Source: JAVBNO01 sp031551485 (lineage in GTDB: Bacteria > Bacillota > Clostridia > Oscillospirales > Ruminococcaceae). Taken from it: a stretch of 55,873 nt of DNA. A program made the translations under genes and the position numbers. The notes under the pieces are model-generated. The model was not told where the DNA came from and ran no database searches. It worked only from the letters and a program-made list of their open reading frames with translations. Below, one piece after another: positions 43,625 through 52,183 of this stretch. Position 1 is the stretch's first letter. Every line of letters starts with the position of its first letter. Location of the stretch: the NCBI GenBank assembly GCA_031551485.1, contig JAVBNO010000008.1, forward strand, positions 1-55,873, given 5' to 3'.

Positions 43625-43855
43625 ATGTGGCGTTCGCTGGCAAAATTGTTAACGGGGAAATATTACGCATCACAACTGGAGGCATGGTCCGCTGTTGCGC
43701 CTAGTCTTGCCGTTATTGCGTTTATTATCGCTATTGTGTTTTTTATTTTGACAGGATTAATCAATGGGACATTGTTCCCAGTCTATCTTCGCAATATGAA
43801 TCTGCATGGTTTTTTGACAAGTCAATTACATACATTTATTTCAATTTATAGGTGA
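43625..43855 (+). CDS. Small single-helix membrane protein
   Basis: 76 residues: a short cytosolic start, one strong transmembrane helix (about 27-47, AVIAFIIAIVFFILTGLI) and a polar C terminus. AGGGGGAT lies ahead of the ATG. It is followed four bases later by the next gene. No family is recognised; it may be part of the immunity-like run. Confidence 0.6.
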   Translation: MWRSLAKLLTGKYYASQLEAWSAVAPSLAVIAFIIAIVFFILTGLINGTLFPVYLRNMNLHGFLTSQLHTFISIYR

Positions 43856-43859
43856 TGAG

Positions 43860-44201
43860 ATGACAATTACGGAAGACATTCACTATTATACCAACACGTT
43901 TGCGGTGTCTGATCATGCGGTTTCAATTGACCGGGTTTATCTCTTCGATGAAGATGCTTTTACGGCTGACCATTGGAAGACGCTTGACGAAATATATCGA
44001 TCTCTTCCTCGGTACAGATGTTCAGGAAGCTATGCTGTTTCCTATTGGTTTGGCATTGAGGGCAAGGATCCCTATTATTTATGGGTTTCAGCCGAGCCGC
44101 CTGGCTTCCAGTTTGTAGGTGAGCTTTTACGCAGCGATTTTGAGGAGTGGGAAGCAAAATTCCACAGCAAGATCAGCGTGTTGCCGTTTAAGCGCTTATA
44201 G
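43860..44201 (+). CDS. Hypothetical protein, possible immunity protein
   Basis: 113 residues, acidic, soluble, with aromatic-rich segments (YAVSYWFGIEGKDPYYLWVSAEPPGFQF, in parts YAVSYWFGIEGKD and PPGFQFVGELL). I do not recognise a family. Size, composition and position four bases after a small membrane gene and ahead of DUF4926 and SMI1/KNR4 genes fit an immunity protein, which is inference from context only. The ribosome binding site is AGGTGATG at the end of the previous gene. Confidence 0.6.
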   Translation: MTITEDIHYYTNTFAVSDHAVSIDRVYLFDEDAFTADHWKTLDEIYRSLPRYRCSGSYAVSYWFGIEGKDPYYLWVSAEPPGFQFVGELLRSDFEEWEAKFHSKISVLPFKRL

Positions 44202-44293
44202 TTCCGATACATTTATCCCATATTGCATCACGGCTCTTGGACAAGCTTCATACCAAGGGGCGGGCGGGGGTTTTCAAAATTGTGGAGGCCGAC

Positions 44294-44500
44294 ATGTTGA
44301 AAGAATATGACGTGGTTTGTGCCAAATATGAACTGTCTGCAACAGTTCCCAAAGGTGCCAGAGGTGTCATATTATATGTGTACGGCCAACCGTCGCTGGC
44401 ATATGAAGTCGAGTTTTTAGATGCTGTTGGCAAAACATTGGGCGTTTTGACTGTCCGGGACGAGGCTATTAAGCCGTTTCCCGTTTCTCATGACGCTTGA
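44294..44500 (+). CDS. DUF4926 domain protein
   Basis: 68 residues, one small all-beta domain: EYDVVCAKYELSATVPKGARGVILYVY, then AYEVEFLDAVGKTLGVLTV (cited in parts: VPKGARGVILYVY; YEVEFLD). This is the DUF4926 pattern (YDVV ... G..G.V..VY ... YEVEF.D..G.T...LTV). The family is often found beside polymorphic-toxin and immunity genes. ATG 44294 follows GGAGG at 44284-44288; the longer open frame to 44237 starts upstream of it. It overlaps nothing and is likely co-transcribed with its neighbours. Confidence 0.8.
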   Translation: MLKEYDVVCAKYELSATVPKGARGVILYVYGQPSLAYEVEFLDAVGKTLGVLTVRDEAIKPFPVSHDA

Positions 44501-44574
44501 GTGATCCAAAGGCGACACCCATTTCTCGGCGATCCTATGATAACGAACAGCGGCGAACGCACAGGGGGGAATTG

Positions 44575-45063
44575 ATGATGTATCATTCCATTGCCGAGCA
44601 CTGGAATAGCGACGAGCGCAGTCTGCCGGGCATTAACTGCATTGCTTTTCCCGACGGCAGGGTGACTATTCTAAACTGCTACAGCCTCTATGACCCCAAT
44701 ATAAAAGCAAAGGAACTATTTTGCTGTCCGCTGTGCGATACAACGATAGACAGCATTGAACAATACGACGCCGCCTATTGGACTCGCGTTGATGAATGGG
44801 TGAGCCTGGATTATCAGGGCGGCAAAATTTACGGCGGAGATGGCACCATGGGCAACCAGGGCTTTATTGCCCGTACAGATGGCAAAGACAACCTACTATG
44901 GGGCATGTTTTTTGAAAATACAAATCCCATCAAGAGTCTGGCCATTCAGGGCCGAACCCTTGTGGCCATCAACGAACACGCTGTATTGAAAATTGAAGTG
45001 GATTTAGATACCTTAACCCATATCAAAATGATTGCGTTGACGGACAGGGAATTTTGCAGTTGA
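44575..45063 (+). CDS. Hypothetical protein, beta-propeller-like
   Basis: 162 residues, soluble. Repeated beta-strand patterns (GINCIAFPDGRVTILNCYSLYD, GKIYGGDGTMGNQGFIARTDGKDNLLWGMFFENTNPIKSLAIQGRTLVAINEHAVLKIEVDL, noted here only as short parts: GKIYGGDGTMGNQGF, LLWGMFFENTNPI) suggest one or two propeller blades. A CCPLC pair of cysteines (around 55-59) could bind a metal. ATG 44575 or the adjacent 44578 follows AGGGGGG; the open frame to 44497 extends upstream of that. No family is known to me; an immunity role is possible from context. Confidence 0.6.
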   Translation: MMYHSIAEHWNSDERSLPGINCIAFPDGRVTILNCYSLYDPNIKAKELFCCPLCDTTIDSIEQYDAAYWTRVDEWVSLDYQGGKIYGGDGTMGNQGFIARTDGKDNLLWGMFFENTNPIKSLAIQGRTLVAINEHAVLKIEVDLDTLTHIKMIALTDREFCS

Positions 45064-45194
45064 TGTTTTTCATGGCATTTGAATTTTTATCCAATTTTCA
45101 TTTGGCCTTTATCTGTGGTTAAGAAATGCCCGATAAAATAGGACTATACATTGCGCCATAAGGCAGTGGATTCTCATATTGGGAGGGCAGATGA

Positions 45195-46070
45195 ATGTTT
45201 TTATTTAAAAATCGCTACGGGGAACCGCGTTCGGGATGGTCGGTAGCTGCGGCCATGATACTTTTGATATTCGGTCAAATGGTAGGGCGCGGTTTGGTGC
45301 CCGACGGCAAAGAAGACGACATCATTGTCAAAATTGTTGTCACCCTGGTTTACAGCCTGATTACCATTGGGGGGGGCATTTTACTTTTCAAGCTGTGGTA
45401 CAGGCGCAGTGCAAGGCAGATGGGACTGGCCAAAGAGGGCTGGCTTTTGGATTTCGCGCACGGTTTTGGGGTTGGCGCTCTTTCAATTGGAATTGTGTTT
45501 GCAGGCTTGCTTTTCAGTGGCCAAGCGCAAGTCATGCGCATTGACACAGCCAAACTGTTATCGGCCAATATGCTTGTCAACTTCCTTAGCGTCTGCTTAT
45601 TCATGTTTTCAGAGGAGCTGATCACGCGGGGATACATCATGACCGCGCTCAAGACGACGCGCAACCGTTGGGTCATTCTTTTCGCTTCTTCTGTCATTTT
45701 TGCCCTTGCACATCTTATGAATCCCGGCGTGACGCCGCTGTCGCTTCTGAATATATTCATTGTGGGCTTTCTGTTTGCGTATATGTTTATCAAGTCAGGT
45801 AAGCTTTGGCTTTCTACCGGATTCCACATTGCTTGGAATTTTTTTGAGGGCGATGTGCTGGGCATGCATGTAAGCGGGTTTGAGCAGGCAGCGGCTGTAA
45901 CAACCCGAATGGGAACCAATGAACTGATTACAGGCGGGATTCATGGCCCGGAGGGCGGCATTTTTGTAACGGCTATTCTTTTACTGGGGCTGTTGTATCT
46001 GCACTTTTTTGTTAAAGCGCCTAACGAGCCGGCGTGGACGATGGACAACAATTTACCCATGATTCGTTAA
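45195..46070 (+). CDS. CPBP family intramembrane glutamic endopeptidase
   Basis: 291 residues, seven or eight membrane helices. The Abi/CaaX-protease motifs are all present: EELITRG (Glu140, Glu141, Arg145; EEx3R), FALAHLMNPG (FxxxH) and HIAWNF (HxxxN). Bacterial members process prenylated or signal peptides and often give self-immunity to bacteriocins. That fits the surrounding immunity-like genes and the LytTR/ABC cassette further on. GGGAGG lies ahead of the ATG. Confidence 0.92.
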   Translation: MFLFKNRYGEPRSGWSVAAAMILLIFGQMVGRGLVPDGKEDDIIVKIVVTLVYSLITIGGGILLFKLWYRRSARQMGLAKEGWLLDFAHGFGVGALSIGIVFAGLLFSGQAQVMRIDTAKLLSANMLVNFLSVCLFMFSEELITRGYIMTALKTTRNRWVILFASSVIFALAHLMNPGVTPLSLLNIFIVGFLFAYMFIKSGKLWLSTGFHIAWNFFEGDVLGMHVSGFEQAAAVTTRMGTNELITGGIHGPEGGIFVTAILLLGLLYLHFFVKAPNEPAWTMDNNLPMIR

Positions 46071-46115
46071 AATCGGCCGGATAGGGCCAATTCATTTTTG
46101 GGGAGCGAACTTGTG

Positions 46116-46319
46116 ATGAAATATAAACATGCGGCATGGACAGCGTTTAAATCCTCCATTGGTGTTGCAATTGCATTTATGGTCGGTGTATTCATTTCTC
46201 TTTTGCTGCATCGGGACAGCCTGGGCGTCGAAGATGTAGTCATTTTTGGGTTGATTCCGTTTACCATCAACTTCGTATTCAGATTTCGAAAAATCATAAA
46301 CAGCCAGCAAGATTCGTAA
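46116..46319 (+). CDS. Small membrane protein
   Basis: 67 residues with two hydrophobic helices (about 11-31 and 40-55) and positively charged ends. GGGGAG lies ten bases ahead of ATG 46116; a GTG just before it and a TTG at 46098 are alternatives. No family recognised. Confidence 0.6.
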   Translation: MKYKHAAWTAFKSSIGVAIAFMVGVFISLLLHRDSLGVEDVVIFGLIPFTINFVFRFRKIINSQQDS

Positions 46320-46441
46320 TCCGCGCTTTCCTTCGCCTTTGGTTTGATGGTGTAGGCAAATGATGCCGGTATCGTCTTTTGGGGGCAATACCCGGCAGTG
46401 ATTATCGGGGTCAAACCAACGCCGAGAGGAGTGTTATCAAG

Positions 46442-47035
46442 GTGAACATAGTGGAACAGTATATCAACGGGCTGGAAAAAGCGTCTTTTGAGCAGAATCT
46501 GAAAGAAGATTGGGAACATTTTGAAAAAGTGATACATGGTGCCACGCAGGAAGATATAACAAAACTGCAAGCGCTGTATCCCGCTGTTCCCGCATCATTG
46601 GTGGACTTACTTACCTATGTGGACGGGACCTATTGGCGGGAATATGGGGGAGAAGAAATTGCGTTTTATTTTCTGGGGTCGGACATTGGGGAATATCCCT
46701 ACTACCTTTTATCAGCAAAGCAGATGATGGAAAATAAAAATATCGCGCCCGCGTATTATCCCGACTACATTGAACGCGCCTATGACGAAGATGTGATAAA
46801 AATGGACGACAAAATTACCACAAAACCGGATGCTGTCAAATGGCTTCATTTTTCCGATTGTATGAATAACGGCGGGACTTCGCAGCTTTTTATTGATTTT
46901 TCCCCCTCGGCAAAAGGCAAAGCGGGGCAGGTGTTGCGGTTTTTACATGACCCCGATGGATTTAAGGTCATCGCAGACAGTTTTGAATCCTACCTCCAAA
47001 TGTTAATGAACAAGGGATACGATTTTATATTTTAG
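46442..47035 (+). CDS. SMI1/KNR4 (SUKH) family protein
   Basis: 197 residues. The SUKH fold is suggested by the order: helix with ITKLQALYPAVPASLVDLLTYVDGT (in parts, LQALYPAVPASLVDLLTYVDG), strand block EEIAFYFLGSDIG, WLHFSDCMNNGGTSQLFIDFSPSAKGKAGQV (in parts, NNGGTSQLFIDFSPS) and a C-terminal helix FESYLQMLMN. Such proteins are common immunity proteins of contact-dependent and polymorphic toxin systems. The start GTG 46442 follows GAGAGGAG; a longer frame to 46379 lies upstream. No toxin gene with a matching position is visible in the window. Confidence 0.85.
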   Translation: MNIVEQYINGLEKASFEQNLKEDWEHFEKVIHGATQEDITKLQALYPAVPASLVDLLTYVDGTYWREYGGEEIAFYFLGSDIGEYPYYLLSAKQMMENKNIAPAYYPDYIERAYDEDVIKMDDKITTKPDAVKWLHFSDCMNNGGTSQLFIDFSPSAKGKAGQVLRFLHDPDGFKVIADSFESYLQMLMNKGYDFIF

Positions 47036-47062
47036 TATTCTATATATTTGTTTTGCCCTAAA

Positions 47063-47096
47063 GCTGATTTCCCTATCAAAAATCAGCCGCCTTTTT
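47063..47096 (+). terminator. Terminator after the SMI1/KNR4 gene
   Basis: GCTGATTT pairs with AAATCAGC around a nine-base loop, followed by CGCCTTTTT. Confidence 0.75.
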
Positions 47097-47173
47097 AGAG
47101 GTTGCCATTTTGAGGGAACAGACCGCTTGATATCTTGGGTAAACGGGCCGGACAAGGCTGATGAGAGGTGAAG

Positions 47174-48001
47174 ATGATCAAAAAATATGGAATGTTCATA
47201 ATCATATGGCTTGTGTTTGAAGCAGTGGCCGTTGGCTTGTGGTTATCGCTCGACAATCTGTTTTACCTGCTCAACTTTAGCTACATTGGCACAGCCATTG
47301 CCATCGGAGGCGCTTTCTATGCCTCCGGTTTTCAATACGCCAGAAGGGCTGTTCAGCTGGCGGTTGGGCTCTACATGCTGGTTTATCTTGGCATAATCTG
47401 CCGTGAGAATATGCAGCTGGAGGGCTTTTGGTATTATCTGTTTTCGGGCGTATTTCAGGCAGCGGTCATTCATTACCTCGTGGCTAAAATTGTCGGGCCT
47501 TTGCTGTTTGGGCGGGGTTGGTGCGGCTATGCCTGTTGGACAGCCATGGTGCTGGATTTGTTGCCCTATCCGATACCTGTAGCGCCTCGCCACAAGAAAT
47601 GGGAAAAGCTGCGATCCGTCACTTTCCTTTTATCACTCTTCTATGTTGCCATTCTATTTTTTCTGCGTCCGGCCCATCTAGACAACATTTTTTTCATCAG
47701 TTTTATTGTGGGCAATATCCTCTACTACGCCGTTGGCATTGCGCTTGCCTACCTGTGCAAGGACAACCGCGCGTTTTGCAAGTATATCTGCCCAATTACC
47801 ATCTTCTTACAACCGGCCAGCTATTTTTCGCTGATGAGGATTAAGGTCAATTCCGATGTTTGTATTTCCTGCGGAAAATGCAAAAAAGTTTGTCCCATGA
47901 ATGTAGATATGCTGGATAATCGCCGCAGCAGAGCAAATGGTACGGAATGCATTTTGTGCTATGCCTGCGCAAAAGCATGCCCGGTGAAAGCACTGAAGTA
48001 A
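47174..48001 (+). CDS. Membrane protein with 2[4Fe-4S] domain (NapH/YccM-like)
   Basis: 275 residues. Six hydrophobic segments in the first 200 residues, with a loop GWCGYACWTAMVLDLLPYPI that matches the CGxxC-x-(P/T) loops of NapH/NosR-type proteins, and CKDNRAFCKYICPI on the next loop. The C-terminal ferredoxin domain has CISCGKCKKVCPM and CILCYACAKACPV, each binding a [4Fe-4S] cluster. It probably passes electrons across or along the membrane to an unknown partner; no oxidoreductase partner lies nearby. The start is ATG 47174 after GAGAGGTG; an in-frame GTG lies six bases upstream. Confidence 0.88.
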   Translation: MIKKYGMFIIIWLVFEAVAVGLWLSLDNLFYLLNFSYIGTAIAIGGAFYASGFQYARRAVQLAVGLYMLVYLGIICRENMQLEGFWYYLFSGVFQAAVIHYLVAKIVGPLLFGRGWCGYACWTAMVLDLLPYPIPVAPRHKKWEKLRSVTFLLSLFYVAILFFLRPAHLDNIFFISFIVGNILYYAVGIALAYLCKDNRAFCKYICPITIFLQPASYFSLMRIKVNSDVCISCGKCKKVCPMNVDMLDNRRSRANGTECILCYACAKACPVKALK

Positions 48002-48087
48002 TCGTTAACCTTCTAAACCTTAGGCAGTCTCATCGGAAAATGCCAATCATTTTTATGAACCCACATAGGAATACCATTCTATCCATC

Positions 48088-48708
48088 TTATTTATTCTGT
48101 GCGGATCGATCCCACTCGGACAACAATTCCGAAGATATTTTATGCTTAATCAAATTATCGGACGTAGCAGTCCACTGAAGCATAGTATCTATACAATTGA
48201 TAAAGATAAGAGAAAACGTGCTCTGCCTACACGCCTCAATAATGCTAGGATAATGAAATTCGCTTATCAAGCGAGTATTTACAAAGCAATACAATCCATT
48301 GGTTTTATAGTGCCTATATGTTGCATATAAAAGAGATTTATTTTTCATTTGTTCAATAACGGGTTTTATATGCATATTGGCATCGCATGGCCCATATATT
48401 CTTGAAAAAACGGCAATGCCATTTATTGATTCAACGGTTCCTTTGAACCTACCCCTGCTATTATTTTGTCTAATTGATGCGACAATCTCATCACCTGATA
48501 GCCCTTTCCCCAAATAAGTATTAATCAAAGATTGTTCAAACCCGTCATATTCCGTTATCGCTCGAACAACCTCGATGCCCATATTATAGGTTTGACTCTG
48601 TAAATCAGGCTTATCTTTACGTTCAAACTCTTTAATATCCAGCTTACAGAGATGACATATTGATAAAAGTGCATATTTTTCAAAGTAGTATTTATCGAAT
48701 ATATTCAT
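48088..48708 (-). CDS. Hypothetical protein, possible PD-(D/E)xK-like fold
   Basis: 206 residues, AT-rich codon use. No signal or membrane helix. The stretch ERKDKPDLQSQTYNMGIEVVRAI (in parts, DKPDLQSQTYNMGIEVV) has the spacing of a PD ... (E)xV nuclease core seen in several defence-related hypothetical proteins, but the catalytic Lys is not clear, so this is only a suggestion. ATG 48708 follows GAGGTGA; a GTG at 48717 lies inside that site. It is convergent with the ferredoxin gene and has no partner gene. Function unknown. Confidence 0.5.
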   Translation of the reverse strand: MNIFDKYYFEKYALLSICHLCKLDIKEFERKDKPDLQSQTYNMGIEVVRAITEYDGFEQSLINTYLGKGLSGDEIVASIRQNNSRGRFKGTVESINGIAVFSRIYGPCDANMHIKPVIEQMKNKSLLYATYRHYKTNGLYCFVNTRLISEFHYPSIIEACRQSTFSLIFINCIDTMLQWTATSDNLIKHKISSELLSEWDRSAQNK

Positions 48709-48779
48709 ATAAATCACCTCACATATCTACCCAAACAATCTGATCGCTACGCAAATCCTAATGCACTTCGAAATCACTT

Positions 48780-48820
48780 TTCAAACTGATTTTGTCAAGG
48801 TGTTTTGTCCGATTGTAAAA
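48780..48820. repeat. 41-bp direct repeat, left copy
   Basis: Begins TTCAAACTGATTTTGTCAAG and ends in TAAAA. It matches the copy at 54668-54708 in 36 of 41 positions, same orientation. It lies just left of the ABC/LytTR cassette. The rest of 48718-49054 is AT-rich with no gene; a shorter look-alike TGTCAAGATGCTTTG occurs at about 49024. Confidence 0.8.
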
Positions 48821-49054
48821 AAAGGTAAAGCCTAAAAAGCAGCCTTGCCTGTGTGCGAAGTATTAATTTTACTGTTCAAATATCCCGTTAACAAAGTAGT
48901 GCAGTTTTCATTCTTTTTGAACACTAGCTGCTAATAATCCAGTATTGGCTTTGCTTATCTCATACAGTATAGCTTCCGTTTAGTATTGGCTCTTTGCCGC
49001 ATCGCCTACTTCAAAAAACAAAATGTCAAGATGCTTTGCCACCGCATTGACGAT

Positions 49055-49738
49055 TCAGTTGCTATTTCTTCTGCTAAAATATTTGCTCATAAGTCCCTCC
49101 GCCACAATCACAGCCTTCTTATTATCAATGATATATACAACGTCACATAGCTGTTCAATGTCCTCATAATTGTGTGAGGTCAATAGAATTGTCTTTCCTT
49201 CAGCTTGCAGCAAGCGGATGATTTCTTTGACATCGTTGTAGGTTTGGAAGTCCAAAGCATTAAATGGTTCATCCAATACCAAGATTTCTTGATTCTCCAT
49301 AATCGCCTGTGCAAGCCCCAGTTTTTGCTTCATGCCAAGCGAGTAGTTGTCAACCTTTGTTTTGTTTTCGGGGTCTAACCCGACTTTCCGCATAGCCTCC
49401 CGGATTTGGTTGTCGTTGATAATGCCTCGGATATTAGCCAAGAATTTAAGGTTCTTAAATCCGCTGTAAATCCCAATGAAACCGGGGGCGTTGATAAGCA
49501 CACCCATATTTGAGGGGAAATCAGATTTGTCCCCCAACTTGACGCCCTCAACGATTACACTTCCAGTATCCGCTTTCGTAATACCACAAATGGTCTTAAA
49601 AAGCACAGACTTTCCACTCCCGTTTGCGCCAACAAGTCCAACAGTCGTTCCCCGCTCTATGGCAAGCGAAACATCGTCTAAGACGGATTGCCCCGCAAAT
49701 TGCTTTGATATATTTTTAAGTTCGATACACGCAGACAT
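49055..49738 (-). CDS. ABC transporter ATPase (lantibiotic/BceA-like)
   Basis: 227 residues. Walker A GANGSGKS, signature YSLGMKQKLGLAQA, Walker B ILVLDEPFNALD and H-loop LTSHNYED are all present. The sequence type matches ATPases of peptide-antibiotic resistance and export systems (LanF, NatA-like). ATG 49738 follows AGGAGG (plus-strand CCTCCT at 49747-49752); the longer frame reaching 49960 runs antisense to coding sequence of the permease and is not used. It is the last gene of the cassette. Confidence 0.92.
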   Translation of the reverse strand: MSACIELKNISKQFAGQSVLDDVSLAIERGTTVGLVGANGSGKSVLFKTICGITKADTGSVIVEGVKLGDKSDFPSNMGVLINAPGFIGIYSGFKNLKFLANIRGIINDNQIREAMRKVGLDPENKTKVDNYSLGMKQKLGLAQAIMENQEILVLDEPFNALDFQTYNDVKEIIRLLQAEGKTILLTSHNYEDIEQLCDVVYIIDNKKAVIVAEGLMSKYFSRRNSN

Positions 49739-49751
49739 AATAAGTTCCTCC

Positions 49752-51257
49752 TTAATTTTTTGGCAGAAGCTTGAATCCGGCTGTGAAAAGCCAAACGATA
49801 AGTAATACGCATGTGACGAGTAGTATCGCAATGGCACAACTGCTTCCGATTCCCTCTGAGCCAAGCTGTGGTATGTTGATTCTTGATAAGCTCGATAGCC
49901 CCAACGGCAGATACTTTGCCACGCCCTGCGGCGCGATGCACAGAATATTTGCCGCGACAAGACTGATAAATCCGACTGTTATTTGCCCTGTCAGGCAGTA
50001 TATCACCATGATAAAAAGAATTTGCGCCGCAATGTCCATCAGCTTCATAATTACGGCATACCCAAGCAGGGTAATGATGCTGCTGTCATAGGGCAATGCC
50101 ATGACTGTCAGCCCAATAATCGGAAAAACCATAAGAAAAGCGCCGTATACAAGAATAAAGAACATTACAGATACCAGAATCCCACTAAGTATATTGCGCC
50201 GTTTTTTAAGGCGTATCGTGATGAAAGCGGAGTGCTCAGTTGTCACTTTTTCAATAAACGTCGCCAGCAAATAGACGGGCGCTCCGTTTAGCAATAGCAT
50301 TTCTATGAAGCTCAATATTTGGAAGCCACCCGTACCATGTCCGGCAAATAACCTGATGATCCATTCCTGACCATCAATACCGTTAGCACTTTGAAGATAT
50401 TTCCACGCAGCCATTGCAAGCACAACAATAGCTAAGGCGATTACGTTCCTACGGCTGATAAGCTCCTTGCAGTAATATGGTGTAATTCCTTTCGCCGGTC
50501 TTTTCGCAATAAACAACCTACGGTTCCAATACTCCTTTGTCGTCCATAGGATCATGCCAACGAGAACAGCGGAAGTAATCACAGTGATTATCAAACGGTG
50601 CGGGCTGAAAAGATTATGATGCAGGATGATAAAGTGATTGAATATCGTTATCGGTAGTTCCCGGATTAAACCGATTCGCATACTCATCACGGATAGCAGG
50701 TATAGGCCAACCATTATCTTGATAGCCGCCGACTTTGACGCAAAATGACCTATCCACATAGCGAGCAAGGCGATTACGCATAGACCTGCGAACATATAGG
50801 CCACTGCCGCCGCAAAGCAAAGCGCAGGGGAAGCGAATATTGAGGAAAGCGCCGCGAATAGTTCCTGTGTTACCGAACCGTCAGCTATCATCCAATCGCC
50901 GCCCATTGGCAGCCCAATCCCGGAAACACCAATTGCCGCAAGCTGCACAGCCATAAAAAGGAAAGCAATAACCGTCAGCGAAATCCATTTGCGGGTAAAG
51001 TAACGGAAATACGTCTTGTATCGCAGGATTACCACTTCGTTATCGTCCTCTATGACAAAGAAGCATAGCAGAAGAAACAGTGGAAGCACGAAGTACAGTA
51101 AATAGTAATGGTCTGTGACAATGGAAAGGCAATGTTGTTGAAACGATTGCTCCGCTCCAACGCGAACGCTTAATCCAAATATCAGGCACACAATCAACAA
51201 TCCTGCCAGCGTCCCCTTAACGCCGCCTTTTAGGTTGCTTCGTAAAAGATTCATCAT
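49752..51257 (-). CDS. ABC-2 type permease (large)
   Basis: 501 residues with about twelve hydrophobic segments, arranged in two similar blocks of six. No recognised motif besides the polytopic layout; the position between a second permease and an ATPase gene makes it a permease of an ABC-2 type peptide or lipid transporter. The start has two adjacent ATG codons after AGAGGCC. The 14-bp gap to the ATPase gene and 10-bp gap from the other permease show a single operon. Confidence 0.75.
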   Translation of the reverse strand: MMNLLRSNLKGGVKGTLAGLLIVCLIFGLSVRVGAEQSFQQHCLSIVTDHYYLLYFVLPLFLLLCFFVIEDDNEVVILRYKTYFRYFTRKWISLTVIAFLFMAVQLAAIGVSGIGLPMGGDWMIADGSVTQELFAALSSIFASPALCFAAAVAYMFAGLCVIALLAMWIGHFASKSAAIKIMVGLYLLSVMSMRIGLIRELPITIFNHFIILHHNLFSPHRLIITVITSAVLVGMILWTTKEYWNRRLFIAKRPAKGITPYYCKELISRRNVIALAIVVLAMAAWKYLQSANGIDGQEWIIRLFAGHGTGGFQILSFIEMLLLNGAPVYLLATFIEKVTTEHSAFITIRLKKRRNILSGILVSVMFFILVYGAFLMVFPIIGLTVMALPYDSSIITLLGYAVIMKLMDIAAQILFIMVIYCLTGQITVGFISLVAANILCIAPQGVAKYLPLGLSSLSRINIPQLGSEGIGSSCAIAILLVTCVLLIVWLFTAGFKLLPKN

Positions 51258-51266
51258 GCTGGCCTC

Positions 51267-52025
51267 TTAAACTTCGTAAACGGTTTCCCGTTTTACCTTT
51301 GCTAAAAGTACCCAAGTAAAGATGATGAAAGCCACAAGCAAAATAGGCCCAACTGCGGAGGAAAAAAACGATATGTGTTCCTCTGCCATCAAAGTCGGCT
51401 CAAACGATGTAATCAAACGGTATTCCGGCTTTCCCAATATTGAAAATGTGAAGTTTTCCAAGATGGCATAGATAAACGGGCCTGTTAAAATCACGAAAAT
51501 GTTTTTGATATACAGCGACAGCACAAACCCCAGGCTCATGCCCAATACGCCGACAACGCTTTTCCAAAGCGAAAGCAAGAGCGCGTATAAGAGCGGGGTA
51601 TTCACATAAACGTCCAAATAAATGTGGTGGAACTCTCCAATCCACGGCGTAATGGGCGGCTTCACATACAAAGCGACAACGGCAGACAGAAAATACGGGA
51701 TAAAGATAATTGCGAAAGCAGAAACGGCGGCCGCAATCCATTTAGCCATAAGATATTTTGCTTTACCCACACGGGGCATGGTATATAGCAGGAAGTTGTT
51801 TTTGCGTTCGTAGTACATATTCCAGCAAATCGGAATGGCCACAAACAGAGGGAACAGGAAATTGATAACCTCAACGCCAACTTCCCAAGCATCAAGATCA
51901 TAGAACAAGCTATACCCTTCGTACAGCGTACAGGATAATACTATGGCGGCGATGCTGAGTAAGGCCACTGTCAAGATAACAGGAAATTTCAGTTTGCTAA
52001 ATTCATTTTTTATCAATCGAAACAT
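51267..52025 (-). CDS. ABC-2 type permease (LanE/LanG-like)
   Basis: 252 residues with six hydrophobic helices. It starts MFRLIKNEFSKLKF, the amphipathic lead of ABC-2 permeases for lantibiotic immunity, followed by ICWNMYYERKNNFLLYTMPR (in parts, ICWNMYYERKNN). With the larger permease and the ATPase it makes a LanFEG-like three-part system that would remove or sense a peptide antibiotic at the membrane. It is the first of the three transporter genes, 159 bp after the kinase gene on the minus strand. Confidence 0.82.
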   Translation of the reverse strand: MFRLIKNEFSKLKFPVILTVALLSIAAIVLSCTLYEGYSLFYDLDAWEVGVEVINFLFPLFVAIPICWNMYYERKNNFLLYTMPRVGKAKYLMAKWIAAAVSAFAIIFIPYFLSAVVALYVKPPITPWIGEFHHIYLDVYVNTPLLYALLLSLWKSVVGVLGMSLGFVLSLYIKNIFVILTGPFIYAILENFTFSILGKPEYRLITSFEPTLMAEEHISFFSSAVGPILLVAFIIFTWVLLAKVKRETVYEV

Positions 52026-52183
52026 AAGGGATTTCCTTTCGTCACGGATATTGTTTTTTTTTACAGGGTACTACATAAAATTATACGGATTGCCCCGGCA
52101 AAAACAACGATACCGCAACGAAACAAGCGCTAAGCGGCTTGAATGTTTTTCGTGCCGCTAAACTCCCGTTTCGTTCCGCGCTT

